A stretch of DNA of 64,000 bases from UBA2377 sp964429385 (GCA_964429385.1 CAYSBR010000003.1:62001-126000); one strand, 5' to 3'. Numbered from the stretch's first letter, positions 53,212 through 62,266 are shown. Numbers and translations: made by a program. The notes: generated from the sequence alone by a model not told the origin.

Positions 53212-53241
53212 AATTAAATAGGGGTTTCACCCCATTTAATT
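53212..53241. promoter_or_regulatory. Strong hairpin in the divergent PEP-CTERM/sigma-factor spacer
   Basis: AATTAAAT (53212-53219), a bulged A and GGGG (53221-53224) pair with CCCC (53230-53233) and ATTTAATT (53234-53241) around the loop TTTCA. This 12-base stem lies 38 bases upstream of the PEP-CTERM start in the only clearly AT-rich stretch of the window. No T-run follows on either strand. It could be an operator or a 5' UTR element. Confidence 0.6.
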
Positions 53242-53345
53242 CACCCCCGCCTCCATCCAAGCCAATCAATACATATTAAACAATTTATAGATAGATACTT
53301 AAAACAAAATGAACCCAAACCCAATTCAGGATGGCGGATTCCCAA

Positions 53346-53367
53346 GCCTGAGGTGTCAAACTCAGGC
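53346..53367 (+). promoter_or_regulatory. Inverted repeat just upstream of the sigma factor start
   Basis: GCCTGAG (53346-53352) and CTCAGGC (53361-53367) form a perfect 7-base stem with an 8-base loop, ending 15 bases before the ATG at 53383. An in-frame GTG at 53353 lies inside the loop and would start the protein 10 residues earlier. The hairpin could affect translation or mark a regulator site. Confidence 0.45.
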
Positions 53368-53382
53368 AATCACCCTTGTCGC

Positions 53383-53937
53383 ATGCCCGAAGATAAACGC
53401 CGCACCGATTTTGCCGGACTTTACCGGATCACGGTCGCCCCCCTGCGGCGCTACCTGGCCCGCATGCTCGGCAATGCCAGCGAGGCCCAGGATGTCGCCC
53501 ACGACGCCTACCTGCGCATCCTGCGCGCCACGGAGAAAACCCCCGCTGAAAATCCCGAAGCGCTCCTCTACACCACGGCCCGCCGCCTCGCCATCAACCA
53601 ACTGCGACGGCGCAAGATCTCCCCAATCAGCGGCGCGGAGCTCACCCCCGAGACCTTCACCGCCAGCCAGCCCGGCGTCGCCGACGAAGTGATGGCGCGA
53701 CAGGAACTGGAGCGCGTGCAGCACGCCATCGCGCAGCTGCCGACCGGTTGCCGCACCGTCCTCCTGCTCCGCAAAATCGAACTGCTCTCCCATCAGGAAA
53801 TTTCCGAACGCCTGGGCATCGCCATCAGCACCGTGGAAAAACAGCACGCACGGGCGCTGCGCCTGCTGCGGGCGCAGCTGGATGCGGAAACCTCACCTCC
53901 CTCTTCAATCCTGGGCCAGCAGGCCAACACACGATGA
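53383..53937 (+). CDS. ECF-type RNA polymerase sigma factor (FecI-like)
   Basis: 184 residues from the ATG at 53383 (MPEDKRRTDF). Region 2 reads YRITVAPLRRYLARMLGNAS and EAQDVAHDAYLRIL, then TTARRLAINQLRRRK. Region 4 reads AIAQLPTGCRTVLLLRKIE, SHQEISERLGIAISTVEKQ and HARALRLLR. This is the size and order of an ECF sigma factor lacking regions 1 and 3. It overlaps the FecR gene by ATGA, and a TonB receptor with an STN domain follows, so it most likely forms a cell-surface signalling triad: ligand binding outside leads to FecR release and transcription of the receptor and perhaps neighbouring genes. The AT-rich spacer upstream is probably its promoter region. Confidence 0.9.
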   Translation: MPEDKRRTDFAGLYRITVAPLRRYLARMLGNASEAQDVAHDAYLRILRATEKTPAENPEALLYTTARRLAINQLRRRKISPISGAELTPETFTASQPGVADEVMARQELERVQHAIAQLPTGCRTVLLLRKIELLSHQEISERLGIAISTVEKQHARALRLLRAQLDAETSPPSSILGQQANTR

Positions 53938-54929
53938 ATCCCTCTCCCTCCGCTGCTTCTTCCACCGAAGACGAGGCCGCCCTCTGGGCCGCCAAACTCG
54001 AAGGCTCCGTGCTTTCCGCTGAAGAGCGTGTGGCCCTCGAAGCCTGGCTCGAAGCCGCTCCCGCGCACCGCGAACTGTTGTCCGGCTACTGCCAGTTCTC
54101 GGCCGACCTGGAAATTCTGCTGCCCGCACTGGCCAAGACCGGACGCGTGGAAGTGCCTCAGACGCGCCCGCCCCGCCGGCGCTTTTCACTTTGGCTGGCC
54201 ACGCTCCCTCTCGCCGCAGCCGCCGCCCTGGCCCTCGTGTTCTGGGCCGGCCGTCCCGTCACCCAGTTTGAAACCATCGCCACCTCCGTCGCCCAGCGCC
54301 AGGTACTCAAACTCGCGGATGGCAGCCGGGCGGAGCTCAATGCCCGCACCAGCCTGCAGGTCGAGATCAGCGCCACCGAGCGCCGCGTGCGGCTCGTGGA
54401 CGGACAGGCGCTCTTCGCCGTCAGCAAAGATCCCGACCGCCCGTTCGTCGTCGAGACTCCCGCCGGTTCCGTACAGGTGACCGGCACGATCTTCGCCGTG
54501 CGCACCGAGTCCGCCGACAGTCTGGAGGTCATCGTCACCACCGGCTCGGTACGGGTCAGTCCCTCCGCCCTCTCCGATGGCGGGCACATCGCTCCGCTCA
54601 CGCTCGTGGCCGGCGACCGCCTGACCACGGAAACCGGCACGCTCGTCCGGCAATCTCTGGATGAAGAGGCCTTGCGCGTGGCTCTGGCCTGGCGGCAGGG
54701 GCAGGTCGTTTTCATTGATACCCCGCTCTCCTCCGCTCTGGCCCGTTTTGCCCGCCATCATGGGCGGGGATTGACCGCCACCGCCGGCGCCGGCGAATTG
54801 CGGGTGGGCGGACGCTTCAATCTGGATGATCTGGATGGGTTTCTGACGGCCCTGGAAGAAGTGCTGCCTGTCCGCGTGAGCCGCAGCCTGAATGGATCGA
54901 TCCAAGTCGGTCTGGTTGCCTCCCGGTAA
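53934..54929 (+). CDS. FecR-type anti-sigma factor / periplasmic signal transducer
   Basis: 331 residues from the ATG overlapping the sigma factor stop (ATGA). The N-terminal about 60 residues are the cytoplasmic sigma-binding part (EAALWAAKLEG, LSAEERVALEAWL, HRELL). One membrane segment lies at about 84-106 after RRR. The periplasmic FecR domain follows (about 115-225), with LADGSRAELNARTSL, LVDGQALFAVSKD, FVVETPAGSVQVTGTIFAVR and GSVRVS. The C-terminal about 75 residues (VFIDTPLSSALARFARHHG, GGRFNLDDLDGFLTAL) form the STN-like domain often found at the end of FecR proteins. It probably holds the sigma factor inactive until the receptor signals. The gene is 20 bases before the receptor ATG. 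Confidence 0.92.
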   Translation: MNPSPSAASSTEDEAALWAAKLEGSVLSAEERVALEAWLEAAPAHRELLSGYCQFSADLEILLPALAKTGRVEVPQTRPPRRRFSLWLATLPLAAAAALALVFWAGRPVTQFETIATSVAQRQVLKLADGSRAELNARTSLQVEISATERRVRLVDGQALFAVSKDPDRPFVVETPAGSVQVTGTIFAVRTESADSLEVIVTTGSVRVSPSALSDGGHIAPLTLVAGDRLTTETGTLVRQSLDEEALRVALAWRQGQVVFIDTPLSSALARFARHHGRGLTATAGAGELRVGGRFNLDDLDGFLTALEEVLPVRVSRSLNGSIQVGLVASR

Positions 54930-54949
54930 AAGTGGCCCGCGCCGCCAAT

Positions 54950-57900
54950 ATGTCCACCCGCTCCGGCCCCTGCCTCGCGCTCCTTCGTTGGGGATGCCTG
55001 ATCGTCGTCGGCTGGCTGCCCGGCTGGATGACGGCCGCCCCGGTGGATTTCGACATCCCGCCGCAGGCCGCCGCCTCCGCACTGCTCGCATTTTCGGCCC
55101 AGTCGGGGACCGACGTCCTGTATTCCGCCAACGACGTGCGCGACGTCTCCACTCCGGGCCTGCGCGGGCGTTATGAACCCGTCCAAGCGCTCAGCCTGCT
55201 GCTGCGACCCACCCCGCTCGTCACCCGCCAGCACAGCGACGGCAAATTTGTCGTCATGCCCGCAACCCACATCCCCGGCGCCATCCGCGGGCGCCTTTTC
55301 ATTCCAGGCGGCACCAGCGCGGCCGGAGCCCGCATCCTGCTCAAGGATACAGGACTCGAAACCGTGACGGATGCGCGGGGACGGTTTCATTTTCCCGTCG
55401 TTCCCGCCGGCACCCACCAGCTCGAAATCGAAGCGTCCAACTACCGGCCCATCGAGATCACCGGCATCACCGTCCCGCCCGGGCGCACCCTGACCCTGCG
55501 GGCCCAGACATTGGCGCCCGCCGGCGAATTGACCCAACTTGAACCTTACGTCATCGAAGCCGAAGCGTATGACGCCCGGCAGGGCCTGCGTTTCACTCCA
55601 CGTCAAGCCACCGGCAATCTCGATCTCCTCCGCACCGAAAACGACGCCCTCCCCTTCACCATCCACACCCGCGAGCAGATCGTCCGCAGCGGCGTTGTGG
55701 ATCTGAATGAGTTTCTCCAACGTGTCGTCCTGGAAAGCGACGCAGCCACGCAACCCCCGGAGCAGAACGTCAATCTGGACTCATTCACCGTCGGCAGCAC
55801 CAACCTCAAGCTGCGCGGCTATGACTCCGACGAGACCGTGGTGCTCGTCAACGGCCGCCGGTTGCCGGAAGTCCTCACCAGTTTTTCGGGATCCGCCCCG
55901 CCGGATGTGAATTTCATCCCCATCAACTTGGTGCAGCAGATCGAGGTCCTGCCGGTCTCCGCCTCCGCGCTCTACAGCGGCAACCCGGTCGGCGGAGTCA
56001 TCAACATCGTGCTCCGCCCCGATGCCGATGCCACGGAGGTGACAACCACCTACACCAACGCACTCGGCGGCTTTGACGCGCCCCAATCCTCCTTCTCCCT
56101 CCAGCACGGGCAATCCCTGCTCGGCGGCGCGCTCCGGCTGCGCCTCAGCGCCGGCCACACCCGGATACACCCCGCCACCGAATCCGAACTCGGCTACCGG
56201 CAGGCGGCCGCACGCGAACGCCCCCTCTCCGCGGATCAACTTTACCGAGCCACCCCCAACATCCGCAGTGTGGATGGATCACCGCTTTTCGGCCATGGTT
56301 CTTCTTCCCATACCTCGGTCGCTCCCGGCGCCGACGGCACCGGCGGACTGGCCGCCTTCGCCGGCCGCGAAGGCCAGCTCGCTCTTGATTTCTTTGACTC
56401 TCCCGGCGGACTGGCCGCCTCTCTCAACAGCCTTGACTCCCCCTACGCCCGCAAACAAAGCCGCACGACCTGGTTCGGCTCCCTCACCTATGACGCTTTT
56501 CCCTGGCTGCAGCTGGGGCTCGATGGCGCCTACGTCAGCACCGTGGTCAACCGCGGTTATGACGTGTTCACCGGCGACCTCACGTTGCCCGCCTCCTCTC
56601 CACTCAATCCATTCGGACAAACCGTCGCCATCACCCTCAACGAAACCGCGCCGCATCTGGGCGAAAACTACAGCGAGGCCCGCATTGACTACACCTCCGT
56701 GCTCGCCGGCGCGCTCCTCCGCCTGCCCGACGCGTGGCAGATCACACTCGACGCCCAGCTGGCCCGCAACCTCTCACGCTATCGCGGTCTGGCCGGAGCC
56801 GACGGCGACCGCTGGCAACAACTCGTGGATCAGGGTCGCTACAATCCCCTGCGCGACACGCAGCGCCACCCGCCCCCGGCCGCCCTTTACGACGAAGTGC
56901 TCATTTTTCATGGCGGCCCGGACCGGTTCGTGACGGTGGGCCACTACGAAACGCTGGATGCCTCCGCCCGGCTCACGCAACCGGCGCTCCGCCTGCCCAC
57001 GGGCGAAGGCATTCTCAACCTCGGCGCCGATTACCGGCTCAACCGGCTCGCCAGCTACACCGATGAAAAACGTTACGCCGACGACAACCTCGCCCAGCCG
57101 TTGGAGACTTGGGCAGGCCGCTCGCTTGAGCGCTACAGCTTCTTTGGGGAATTGCAGGCCCCGCTGCTGCCTCGCCGTTGGCTATCATCATCCCTCCACA
57201 GTCTCGAAGGCAGCCTGGCCGCCCGCTACGTCGCCTCCAGCCAAAGCAACGAAACCAACTTCGCCCCGACCTTCGGCCTGAAGGCGGAACTCGCCGGCGG
57301 ATTCATCCTGCGAGGCAGCTTCACTCACTCGAATCGCATGCCCACGCCCCGGATGAGCCGCCGCCTGGAAGCGCCGACCACCCCTGGCTCCGGCCTCAAC
57401 CTCACCCCGATATTCGATCCGCTTCGCCAGGAGAGCTACGATGTGCAGGCCGACGAAGCCGTTGATTTTACCCTTAACACCGAAGAAGCCGTCACGCAGA
57501 CCGCCGGCGTCGTGTGGCAACGCGGGCAGGTTCATCGCTTTCGCGCCGCCCTCGATTTCGTGGACACCACCAAGGTGAACGAAATCCTCGGACTCGATGC
57601 CCAGGCCACCGTGAATCTGGAAGCGCTTTTCCCCGAACGCGTCTTGCGCAACCCTGCGTCCCCCGGCGGACCGGGCCGCATCACCCAGGTCATCACCGGC
57701 GGCGTCAACGCCGCCTCCCGCCGATCCCAGCACTGGACCGGCACACTCGACTACACCTGGAATCAGTGCCTCGGCGGCACGTTGGAACTGCGTGGACGCC
57801 TTCTCTGGTTTCAGCGCTACGAAAACCAGCTGTTCGAGCATCTTCCCTGGGTGGATCAGTTCACCGATCCCGATGGCTCGGTGCGCCTGCTCCGCTATCG

Positions 57901-58237
57901 CGCCAACCTGAACGCGGCCTGGTCCAGCCGGCATTTCGGCCTCGGTTTTGAGACCCAGTATTTTCATGCCCAACGCCTGCCCACTGCGGAGTGGCCGGCC
58001 CAGCGCAGCCGCCAGATCGACCCCTACTGGCAGTGCGACGCCTATGTGCAGGCGGACATCGGCCGCTGGCTTCCGCGCTGGGATGATCGCCGCGCGCTCC
58101 GGGCGCAGCTGCGTGTGAACAATCTCCTCGACGCCGGCTTCCCCCGTTACGCCAGCGCTTCCTCCGGCGCCGGGGTGCAACCCTACGGCGACTGGCGCCA
58201 GCGCACCTACTCGGTCTCGTTTACGGCGACGTTTTAA
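54950..58237 (+). CDS. TonB-dependent outer-membrane receptor with STN signalling domain
   Basis: 1095 residues from the ATG at 54950; a GTG six codons upstream is the alternative. A signal peptide covers about 1-30 (CLIVVGWLPGWMTAA). The STN domain follows (VDFDIPPQAAASALLAFSAQ, about 31-100), then a carboxypeptidase-regulatory-like beta domain (about 110-190; GARILLKDTGLETVTDARG), the plug (about 210-355; LLRTENDALPFTIHTREQI, LKLRGYDSDETVVLVNGRR, YSGNPVGGVINIVLRP) and the beta-barrel to a C-terminal VSFTATF whose last Phe is the Bam signal. The STN domain is the part that contacts FecR in transducing receptors. Substrate may be a glycan fragment or a siderophore; the location in a glycan locus favours the former but does not prove it. 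Confidence 0.92.
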   Translation: MSTRSGPCLALLRWGCLIVVGWLPGWMTAAPVDFDIPPQAAASALLAFSAQSGTDVLYSANDVRDVSTPGLRGRYEPVQALSLLLRPTPLVTRQHSDGKFVVMPATHIPGAIRGRLFIPGGTSAAGARILLKDTGLETVTDARGRFHFPVVPAGTHQLEIEASNYRPIEITGITVPPGRTLTLRAQTLAPAGELTQLEPYVIEAEAYDARQGLRFTPRQATGNLDLLRTENDALPFTIHTREQIVRSGVVDLNEFLQRVVLESDAATQPPEQNVNLDSFTVGSTNLKLRGYDSDETVVLVNGRRLPEVLTSFSGSAPPDVNFIPINLVQQIEVLPVSASALYSGNPVGGVINIVLRPDADATEVTTTYTNALGGFDAPQSSFSLQHGQSLLGGALRLRLSAGHTRIHPATESELGYRQAAARERPLSADQLYRATPNIRSVDGSPLFGHGSSSHTSVAPGADGTGGLAAFAGREGQLALDFFDSPGGLAASLNSLDSPYARKQSRTTWFGSLTYDAFPWLQLGLDGAYVSTVVNRGYDVFTGDLTLPASSPLNPFGQTVAITLNETAPHLGENYSEARIDYTSVLAGALLRLPDAWQITLDAQLARNLSRYRGLAGADGDRWQQLVDQGRYNPLRDTQRHPPPAALYDEVLIFHGGPDRFVTVGHYETLDASARLTQPALRLPTGEGILNLGADYRLNRLASYTDEKRYADDNLAQPLETWAGRSLERYSFFGELQAPLLPRRWLSSSLHSLEGSLAARYVASSQSNETNFAPTFGLKAELAGGFILRGSFTHSNRMPTPRMSRRLEAPTTPGSGLNLTPIFDPLRQESYDVQADEAVDFTLNTEEAVTQTAGVVWQRGQVHRFRAALDFVDTTKVNEILGLDAQATVNLEALFPERVLRNPASPGGPGRITQVITGGVNAASRRSQHWTGTLDYTWNQCLGGTLELRGRLLWFQRYENQLFEHLPWVDQFTDPDGSVRLLRYRANLNAAWSSRHFGLGFETQYFHAQRLPTAEWPAQRSRQIDPYWQCDAYVQADIGRWLPRWDDRRALRAQLRVNNLLDAGFPRYASASSGAGVQPYGDWRQRTYSVSFTATF

Positions 58238-58356
58238 CCGGGATTGCCATCGCGTCCGCCTTGGCATCGGTTGCAACCGAAGGGTTTTCGCTCCGGCTTT
58301 GGCCGGGATTCGCGGCTTCCTTAAACTTCAACTTCTCACTTAAACTGATTTTCAGC

Positions 58357-59427
58357 ATGAAAATCCTCATCTCCGGCATCTGTGGTTTCGTCGGCAGCAC
58401 GCTCGCGCGCGGGCTGGTTGCCGCCGGTCATCAGGTCAGTGGCTTCGACAACTTCATCCGCCCCGGCAGCGAGACCAACCGCGCGCCACTGGAGACGCTC
58501 GGCGTGAAAGTCATCGAAGCCGACCTGCGCGACGCCCGCGCGATGGACGCGCTGCCCGCCACCGACTTCGTGCTCGATGCCGCCGCCAACCCCAGCGTGC
58601 TCGCCGGCGTGGATGGGCGCACAAGCTCCCGCGAACTCGTGGATCACAATCTCACCGGCACGATCAACCTCCTCGAATACTGCAAGACCCACAAAGCCGG
58701 CTTCATCCTCCTCTCCACCAGCCGCGTTTACTCCATCGCCCCGCTGGCCACGCTGCCGCTCGAAGCCGTCAACGACGCTTTCCGTCTCTCCACTCCCAAC
58801 CCTCAACGCTTAACTTCGGTCAGCCCGGCCGGGCTTGACGAATCCTTCGCCACCACCGCACCGATCTCGCTCTACGGCGCCACCAAGCTCGCCTCGGAAG
58901 CCATGGCCCTGGAATATGGCGAGACCTTCGGCTTCCCCGTGTTCATCAACCGCTGCGGCGTCCTCGCCGGGGCCGGACAATTCGGCCGCGCCGACCAGGG
59001 CATTTTTGCCTACTGGATCAATGCCTGGCTGCGAAAACGTCCGCTCAAATACCTCGGCTTCGGCGGCCACGGCCATCAGGTGCGCGACTGCCTGCATCCC
59101 CGCGACCTGCTGCCCGTGTTGGAAAAACAGTTCACCGCGCCCGCACTCCCCGTCGGCGACCGGCTCGCCAATTTCTCCGGCGGCGCCGCCTCGGCCCGTT
59201 CACTCCGGCAGCTCAGCGACTGGTGCGCCGGGCGCTTCGGCCCGCATGAAGTCATCCAGGACGGCACCCCGCGCCCATTCGACATCGGCTGGATGGTGCT
59301 CGACCACAGCAAAGCCACGCGCATCTGGAACTGGCAACCCGCCACGCCCACCGACGCCATTCTGGAAGAAATCGCGCTCCATGCCGAAGCCCATCCCGAC
59401 TGGCTGGAGCTCTCCGCCCCGCGTTGA
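58357..59427 (+). CDS. Extended SDR, NAD-dependent nucleotide-sugar epimerase/dehydratase
   Basis: 356 residues from the ATG at 58357 (MKILISGICGFVGS), which puts the Rossmann glycine motif at the N-terminus as usual. The catalytic set is LLSTSRVYS and LYGATKLASEAM (Tyr173, Lys177), with NRCGVLAGAGQ and GGHGHQVRDCLHPRD further on. The C-terminus binds the sugar nucleotide. It resembles tyvelose/paratose epimerase-like SDRs but is distinct from the one at 47765. The gene opens a run of sugar genes (GT2, RmlD-like, RmlB, RmlA) with short gaps of 43, 67, 11 and 332 bases, the last containing a pseudogene. The exact reaction is unknown. Confidence 0.8.
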   Translation: MKILISGICGFVGSTLARGLVAAGHQVSGFDNFIRPGSETNRAPLETLGVKVIEADLRDARAMDALPATDFVLDAAANPSVLAGVDGRTSSRELVDHNLTGTINLLEYCKTHKAGFILLSTSRVYSIAPLATLPLEAVNDAFRLSTPNPQRLTSVSPAGLDESFATTAPISLYGATKLASEAMALEYGETFGFPVFINRCGVLAGAGQFGRADQGIFAYWINAWLRKRPLKYLGFGGHGHQVRDCLHPRDLLPVLEKQFTAPALPVGDRLANFSGGAASARSLRQLSDWCAGRFGPHEVIQDGTPRPFDIGWMVLDHSKATRIWNWQPATPTDAILEEIALHAEAHPDWLELSAPR

Positions 59428-59470
59428 GCCAAGGCTTGCCGCTCGAAGCAGAATCGCCCTGATTGCCCAG

Positions 59471-60229
59471 ATGCCCGCGGCCGACACTGCCCCGCTCTCA
59501 CTCTATTCCATCGTCATTCCCGCTCATAACGAGGAAGAATCGCTGCCGCCCACCGTGCGCGATCTCCACGCCACCCTCACCCGGGAAAACGTTCCGCATG
59601 AAATTGTCGTGGTGGACGATGGTAGCAAGGACCGGACCTGGGCCGTTCTGCAGGAACTGAAGCAAAGTATTCCCACCCTCGCCCCCGTTCAGAATAAAAG
59701 CCCCAACGGCTTTGGCCGCGCGGTCATCTGCGGACTCAACCACATCAAAGGCGACGCCTGCACCATCATGATGGCCGACGCTTCGGATTCGCCGGATGAT
59801 GCGGTGAAATACTGGCGACTGCTCAATGAGGGCTGGGAATGCGTCTTCGGCAGCCGGTTCGTCAAGGGCGGAGCGGTTTACGATTACCCGCGCGTCAAAC
59901 TCTTCGTCAACCGCCTCGCCAATTTCTTCGTCCGCATCGGCTTCAACATCCCGCTCAACGACACCACCAACGCCTTCAAGGCCTACCGCCGCACCGTCAT
60001 CGAAGGGTGCCGCCCCTTCCTTTCCCCTCACTTCAATCTCACCGTCGAGATCCCGCTCAAAGCCATCGTGCGCGGCTACACGTGGACGGTGGTGCCCATC
60101 TCGTGGCGCAACCGCAAATACGGCGAGGCCAAGCTCAAGATCAAAGAGATGGGCAGCCGCTATTTTTTCATCTGCGCCTACGTCTGGTTGGAAAAATACT
60201 TCAGCCGCGGCGATTACCGGCGGAAGTGA
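59471..60229 (+). CDS. GT2 glycosyltransferase, polyprenyl-phosphate sugar synthase-like
   Basis: 252 residues from the ATG at 59471; the frame is open far upstream but that part is antisense-like and overlaps the SDR. The GT2 motifs are SIVIPAHNEEESL (13-25), VVVDDGSKDRTW (46-57) and MMADASDSPDD with Asp in place of the usual DxD. NDTTNAFKAYRR, PLKAIVRGYTW and SWRNRKYGEAKLKIKEMGS are typical of the bacterial DPM1-like group. No membrane anchor is clear, although the C-terminus is weakly hydrophobic. It probably attaches a sugar to a polyprenyl phosphate or lipid, between two nucleotide-sugar SDR genes that may provide its donor. Confidence 0.82.
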   Translation: MPAADTAPLSLYSIVIPAHNEEESLPPTVRDLHATLTRENVPHEIVVVDDGSKDRTWAVLQELKQSIPTLAPVQNKSPNGFGRAVICGLNHIKGDACTIMMADASDSPDDAVKYWRLLNEGWECVFGSRFVKGGAVYDYPRVKLFVNRLANFFVRIGFNIPLNDTTNAFKAYRRTVIEGCRPFLSPHFNLTVEIPLKAIVRGYTWTVVPISWRNRKYGEAKLKIKEMGSRYFFICAYVWLEKYFSRGDYRRK

Positions 60230-60296
60230 AACCGCGCCCCGGCGCCGGAACCGGCAGGTTGACCTTGTCGTGTTCCCCATTCCTAGTACCCGCTCC

Positions 60297-61172
60297 ATGA
60301 TCTATCTACTCGGAGGTTCCGGTTATGTGGGCTCGGCCTATCAAACCCTGCTGCAGCGCAAGGGCATCCCCTTTCGCAACCTGCGCCGGGCTGAGTTCGA
60401 CTATACCAACCAGGCCGCACTGACCGAACTGCTCCGTCGTGAGAAGCCCGAATTCCTGATCAACGCCGCCGGCTACACCGGCAAACCCAATGTGGATGCC
60501 TGCGAGCTCCACAAGGCCGACTGCCTCTTCGGCAACGGCGTCCTCCCCGGCATCATCGCGCAGGCCTGCGCCGACGCAGGGCTGCCCTGGGGCCATGTCT
60601 CCTCCGGCTGCATCTACACCGGTTCCCGACCCGACGGCCGCGGTTTCACCGAGACCGATACGCCCAATTTCACCTTCCGCACCGACAACTGCAGCTTCTA
60701 CTCCGGCACCAAGGCCCTCGGTGAAGAGGTGCTCGCCGGCCGCGACGACGTTTACATCTGGCGCCTGCGCATCCCCTTCAACGAAGTGGACAACCCGCGC
60801 AACTACCTCACGAAGCTGATGCGCTACCAGACCCTGCTCGAAGCCACCAACTCCATTTCGCAACTGGAGGAGTTCGTCGCCGCCACCTTTGCCTGCTGGG
60901 AAAAGCGCGTGCCCTTCGGCCTCTACAACGTCACCAATCCCGGCGAAGTCACCACCCGCGAAGTCGTCGGCCTCATCAAGCAGGCCGGCGTCTCCGACAA
61001 GGATTTCCAATTCTTCACCGACGAAGCCGAGTTCATGCGCACCGCCGCCAAGACCCCGCGCTCCAACTGCACGATGGATTCCTCCAAGCTCGCCTCCGCC
61101 GGCATCAAAATGACCGAAGTTCACGAAGCCGTCGAACGCGACCTGCGCCGCTGGGTGAAAGCTTCAGCCTGA
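60297..61172 (+). CDS. RmlD-like SDR, NAD(P)-dependent sugar-nucleotide 4-reductase
   Basis: 291 residues from the ATG at 60297 (MIYLLGGSGYVGSAYQ). The Rossmann motif GGSGYVGS lies at 6-13, then INAAGYTGKPNVDACE, a form of the N-A-A-x-T-x-V-D-x-A-E signature of RmlD, and YSGTK (Tyr135, Lys139). The upstream frame is open but overlaps the GT2 gene. RmlD-like enzymes reduce the 4-keto group of dTDP-4-keto-6-deoxy-hexoses. Presence of RmlB and RmlA just downstream fits this, but the NAAGYTGKPN variation means the true substrate could differ from dTDP-L-rhamnose precursors. The gap to rmlB is 11 bases. Confidence 0.8.
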   Translation: MIYLLGGSGYVGSAYQTLLQRKGIPFRNLRRAEFDYTNQAALTELLRREKPEFLINAAGYTGKPNVDACELHKADCLFGNGVLPGIIAQACADAGLPWGHVSSGCIYTGSRPDGRGFTETDTPNFTFRTDNCSFYSGTKALGEEVLAGRDDVYIWRLRIPFNEVDNPRNYLTKLMRYQTLLEATNSISQLEEFVAATFACWEKRVPFGLYNVTNPGEVTTREVVGLIKQAGVSDKDFQFFTDEAEFMRTAAKTPRSNCTMDSSKLASAGIKMTEVHEAVERDLRRWVKASA

Positions 61173-61183
61173 CTTACTGCATC

Positions 61184-62242
61184 ATGAAAATCCTCGTCAC
61201 CGGCGGCGCCGGCTTCATCGGCAGCAATCTCGTCCGTCTCCTTGTCACCACCACGGAGCACACCGTGCTCAACGTGGACGCCCTCACCTACGCCGGCAAC
61301 CGGCACTCGCTCGACGATCTGGAGAAGAATCCCCGCTACCGTTTCGCGCAGGCGGACATTTGCGATGCCGCGGCCCTCGGTCGGCTTTTCGCCGACTTCC
61401 AGCCCGACTGGGTCATGCACCTCGCCGCCGAGAGCCATGTGGACCGCTCCATTGATGGCCCCGGCGCCTTCATCCAGACCAACATTGTCGGCACCTACAC
61501 ACTGTTGCAGGCCGCCCGCGCCTATTTCGAAAAACTCACCGGCGCCGAGAAGGACCGCTTCCGTTTCCTTCATGTCTCGACCGACGAAGTCTATGGCTCG
61601 CTCGGCGCCACCGGCCTCTTCACCGAGACAACGCCCTACGATCCCCACTCCCCCTATTCCGCCAGCAAGGCCTCGTCCGATCATCTCGCCCGCGCCTGGG
61701 CCGACACCTACAAGCTGCCCGTACTGGTGACAAACTGTTCGAACAACTACGGCCCCTACCAGTTTCCGGAAAAGCTCATCCCGCTGGTGATCGCCAGGGC
61801 GCTGGCCGGCGAGCCGTTGCCGGTCTACGGCGATGGCAGCAACGTGCGCGACTGGCTGTACGTGAAGGACCACTGCGCCGCGATCCGCGCGGTGCTGGAA
61901 CGCGGCCGCGTGGGCGAGGTCTACAACATCGGCGGCAACAACGAGCGTCAAAACATCGACCTCGTGCGCCTGCTCTGCGGCCTGCTTGACGAACTGCGCC
62001 CGCGCGCCGACGGCAAGAAATACGCCGACCAGATCACCTTCGTCACCGACCGGCCCGGCCATGACCTGCGCTACGCCATTGATGCATCAAAGATCAAGCG
62101 CGAGCTCGGCTGGACGCCCAAACAGGATCACACTTCCGGCTTCCGCCAGACCGTCCAGTGGTATCTCGATAATCAGCCCTGGTGGCAGTCCATCCTCGAC
62201 GGCTCCTACAAACTCCAGCGCTTGGGCGCTGGAGCGGTTTAA
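61184..62242 (+). CDS. rfbB: dTDP-glucose 4,6-dehydratase
   Basis: 352 residues, the usual length. VTGGAGFIGSNLVRLLV gives the NAD-binding site. The catalytic residues are in STDEVYG (132-138) and YSASK (Tyr158, Lys162). NVDALTYAGN, AAESHVDRSI and TNCSNNYGPYQFPEKLIPL are RmlB hallmarks. It converts dTDP-glucose to dTDP-4-keto-6-deoxy-glucose in the cytoplasm, the branch point for dTDP-L-rhamnose and other 6-deoxy sugars. It lies 11 bases after the RmlD-like gene. The rmlA partner is 332 bases downstream, separated by a decayed gene. No rmlC (3,5-epimerase) is in the window. Confidence 0.95.
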   Translation: MKILVTGGAGFIGSNLVRLLVTTTEHTVLNVDALTYAGNRHSLDDLEKNPRYRFAQADICDAAALGRLFADFQPDWVMHLAAESHVDRSIDGPGAFIQTNIVGTYTLLQAARAYFEKLTGAEKDRFRFLHVSTDEVYGSLGATGLFTETTPYDPHSPYSASKASSDHLARAWADTYKLPVLVTNCSNNYGPYQFPEKLIPLVIARALAGEPLPVYGDGSNVRDWLYVKDHCAAIRAVLERGRVGEVYNIGGNNERQNIDLVRLLCGLLDELRPRADGKKYADQITFVTDRPGHDLRYAIDASKIKRELGWTPKQDHTSGFRQTVQWYLDNQPWWQSILDGSYKLQRLGAGAV

Positions 62243-62266
62243 GTCAAAAGTTGAAGTTCAAGAGCG

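Noticed and set aside
58268..58279. CGGTTGCAACCG palindrome before the SDR gene at 58357
   Set aside because: A 12-base self-complementary word with no second copy and no promoter context; likely chance.
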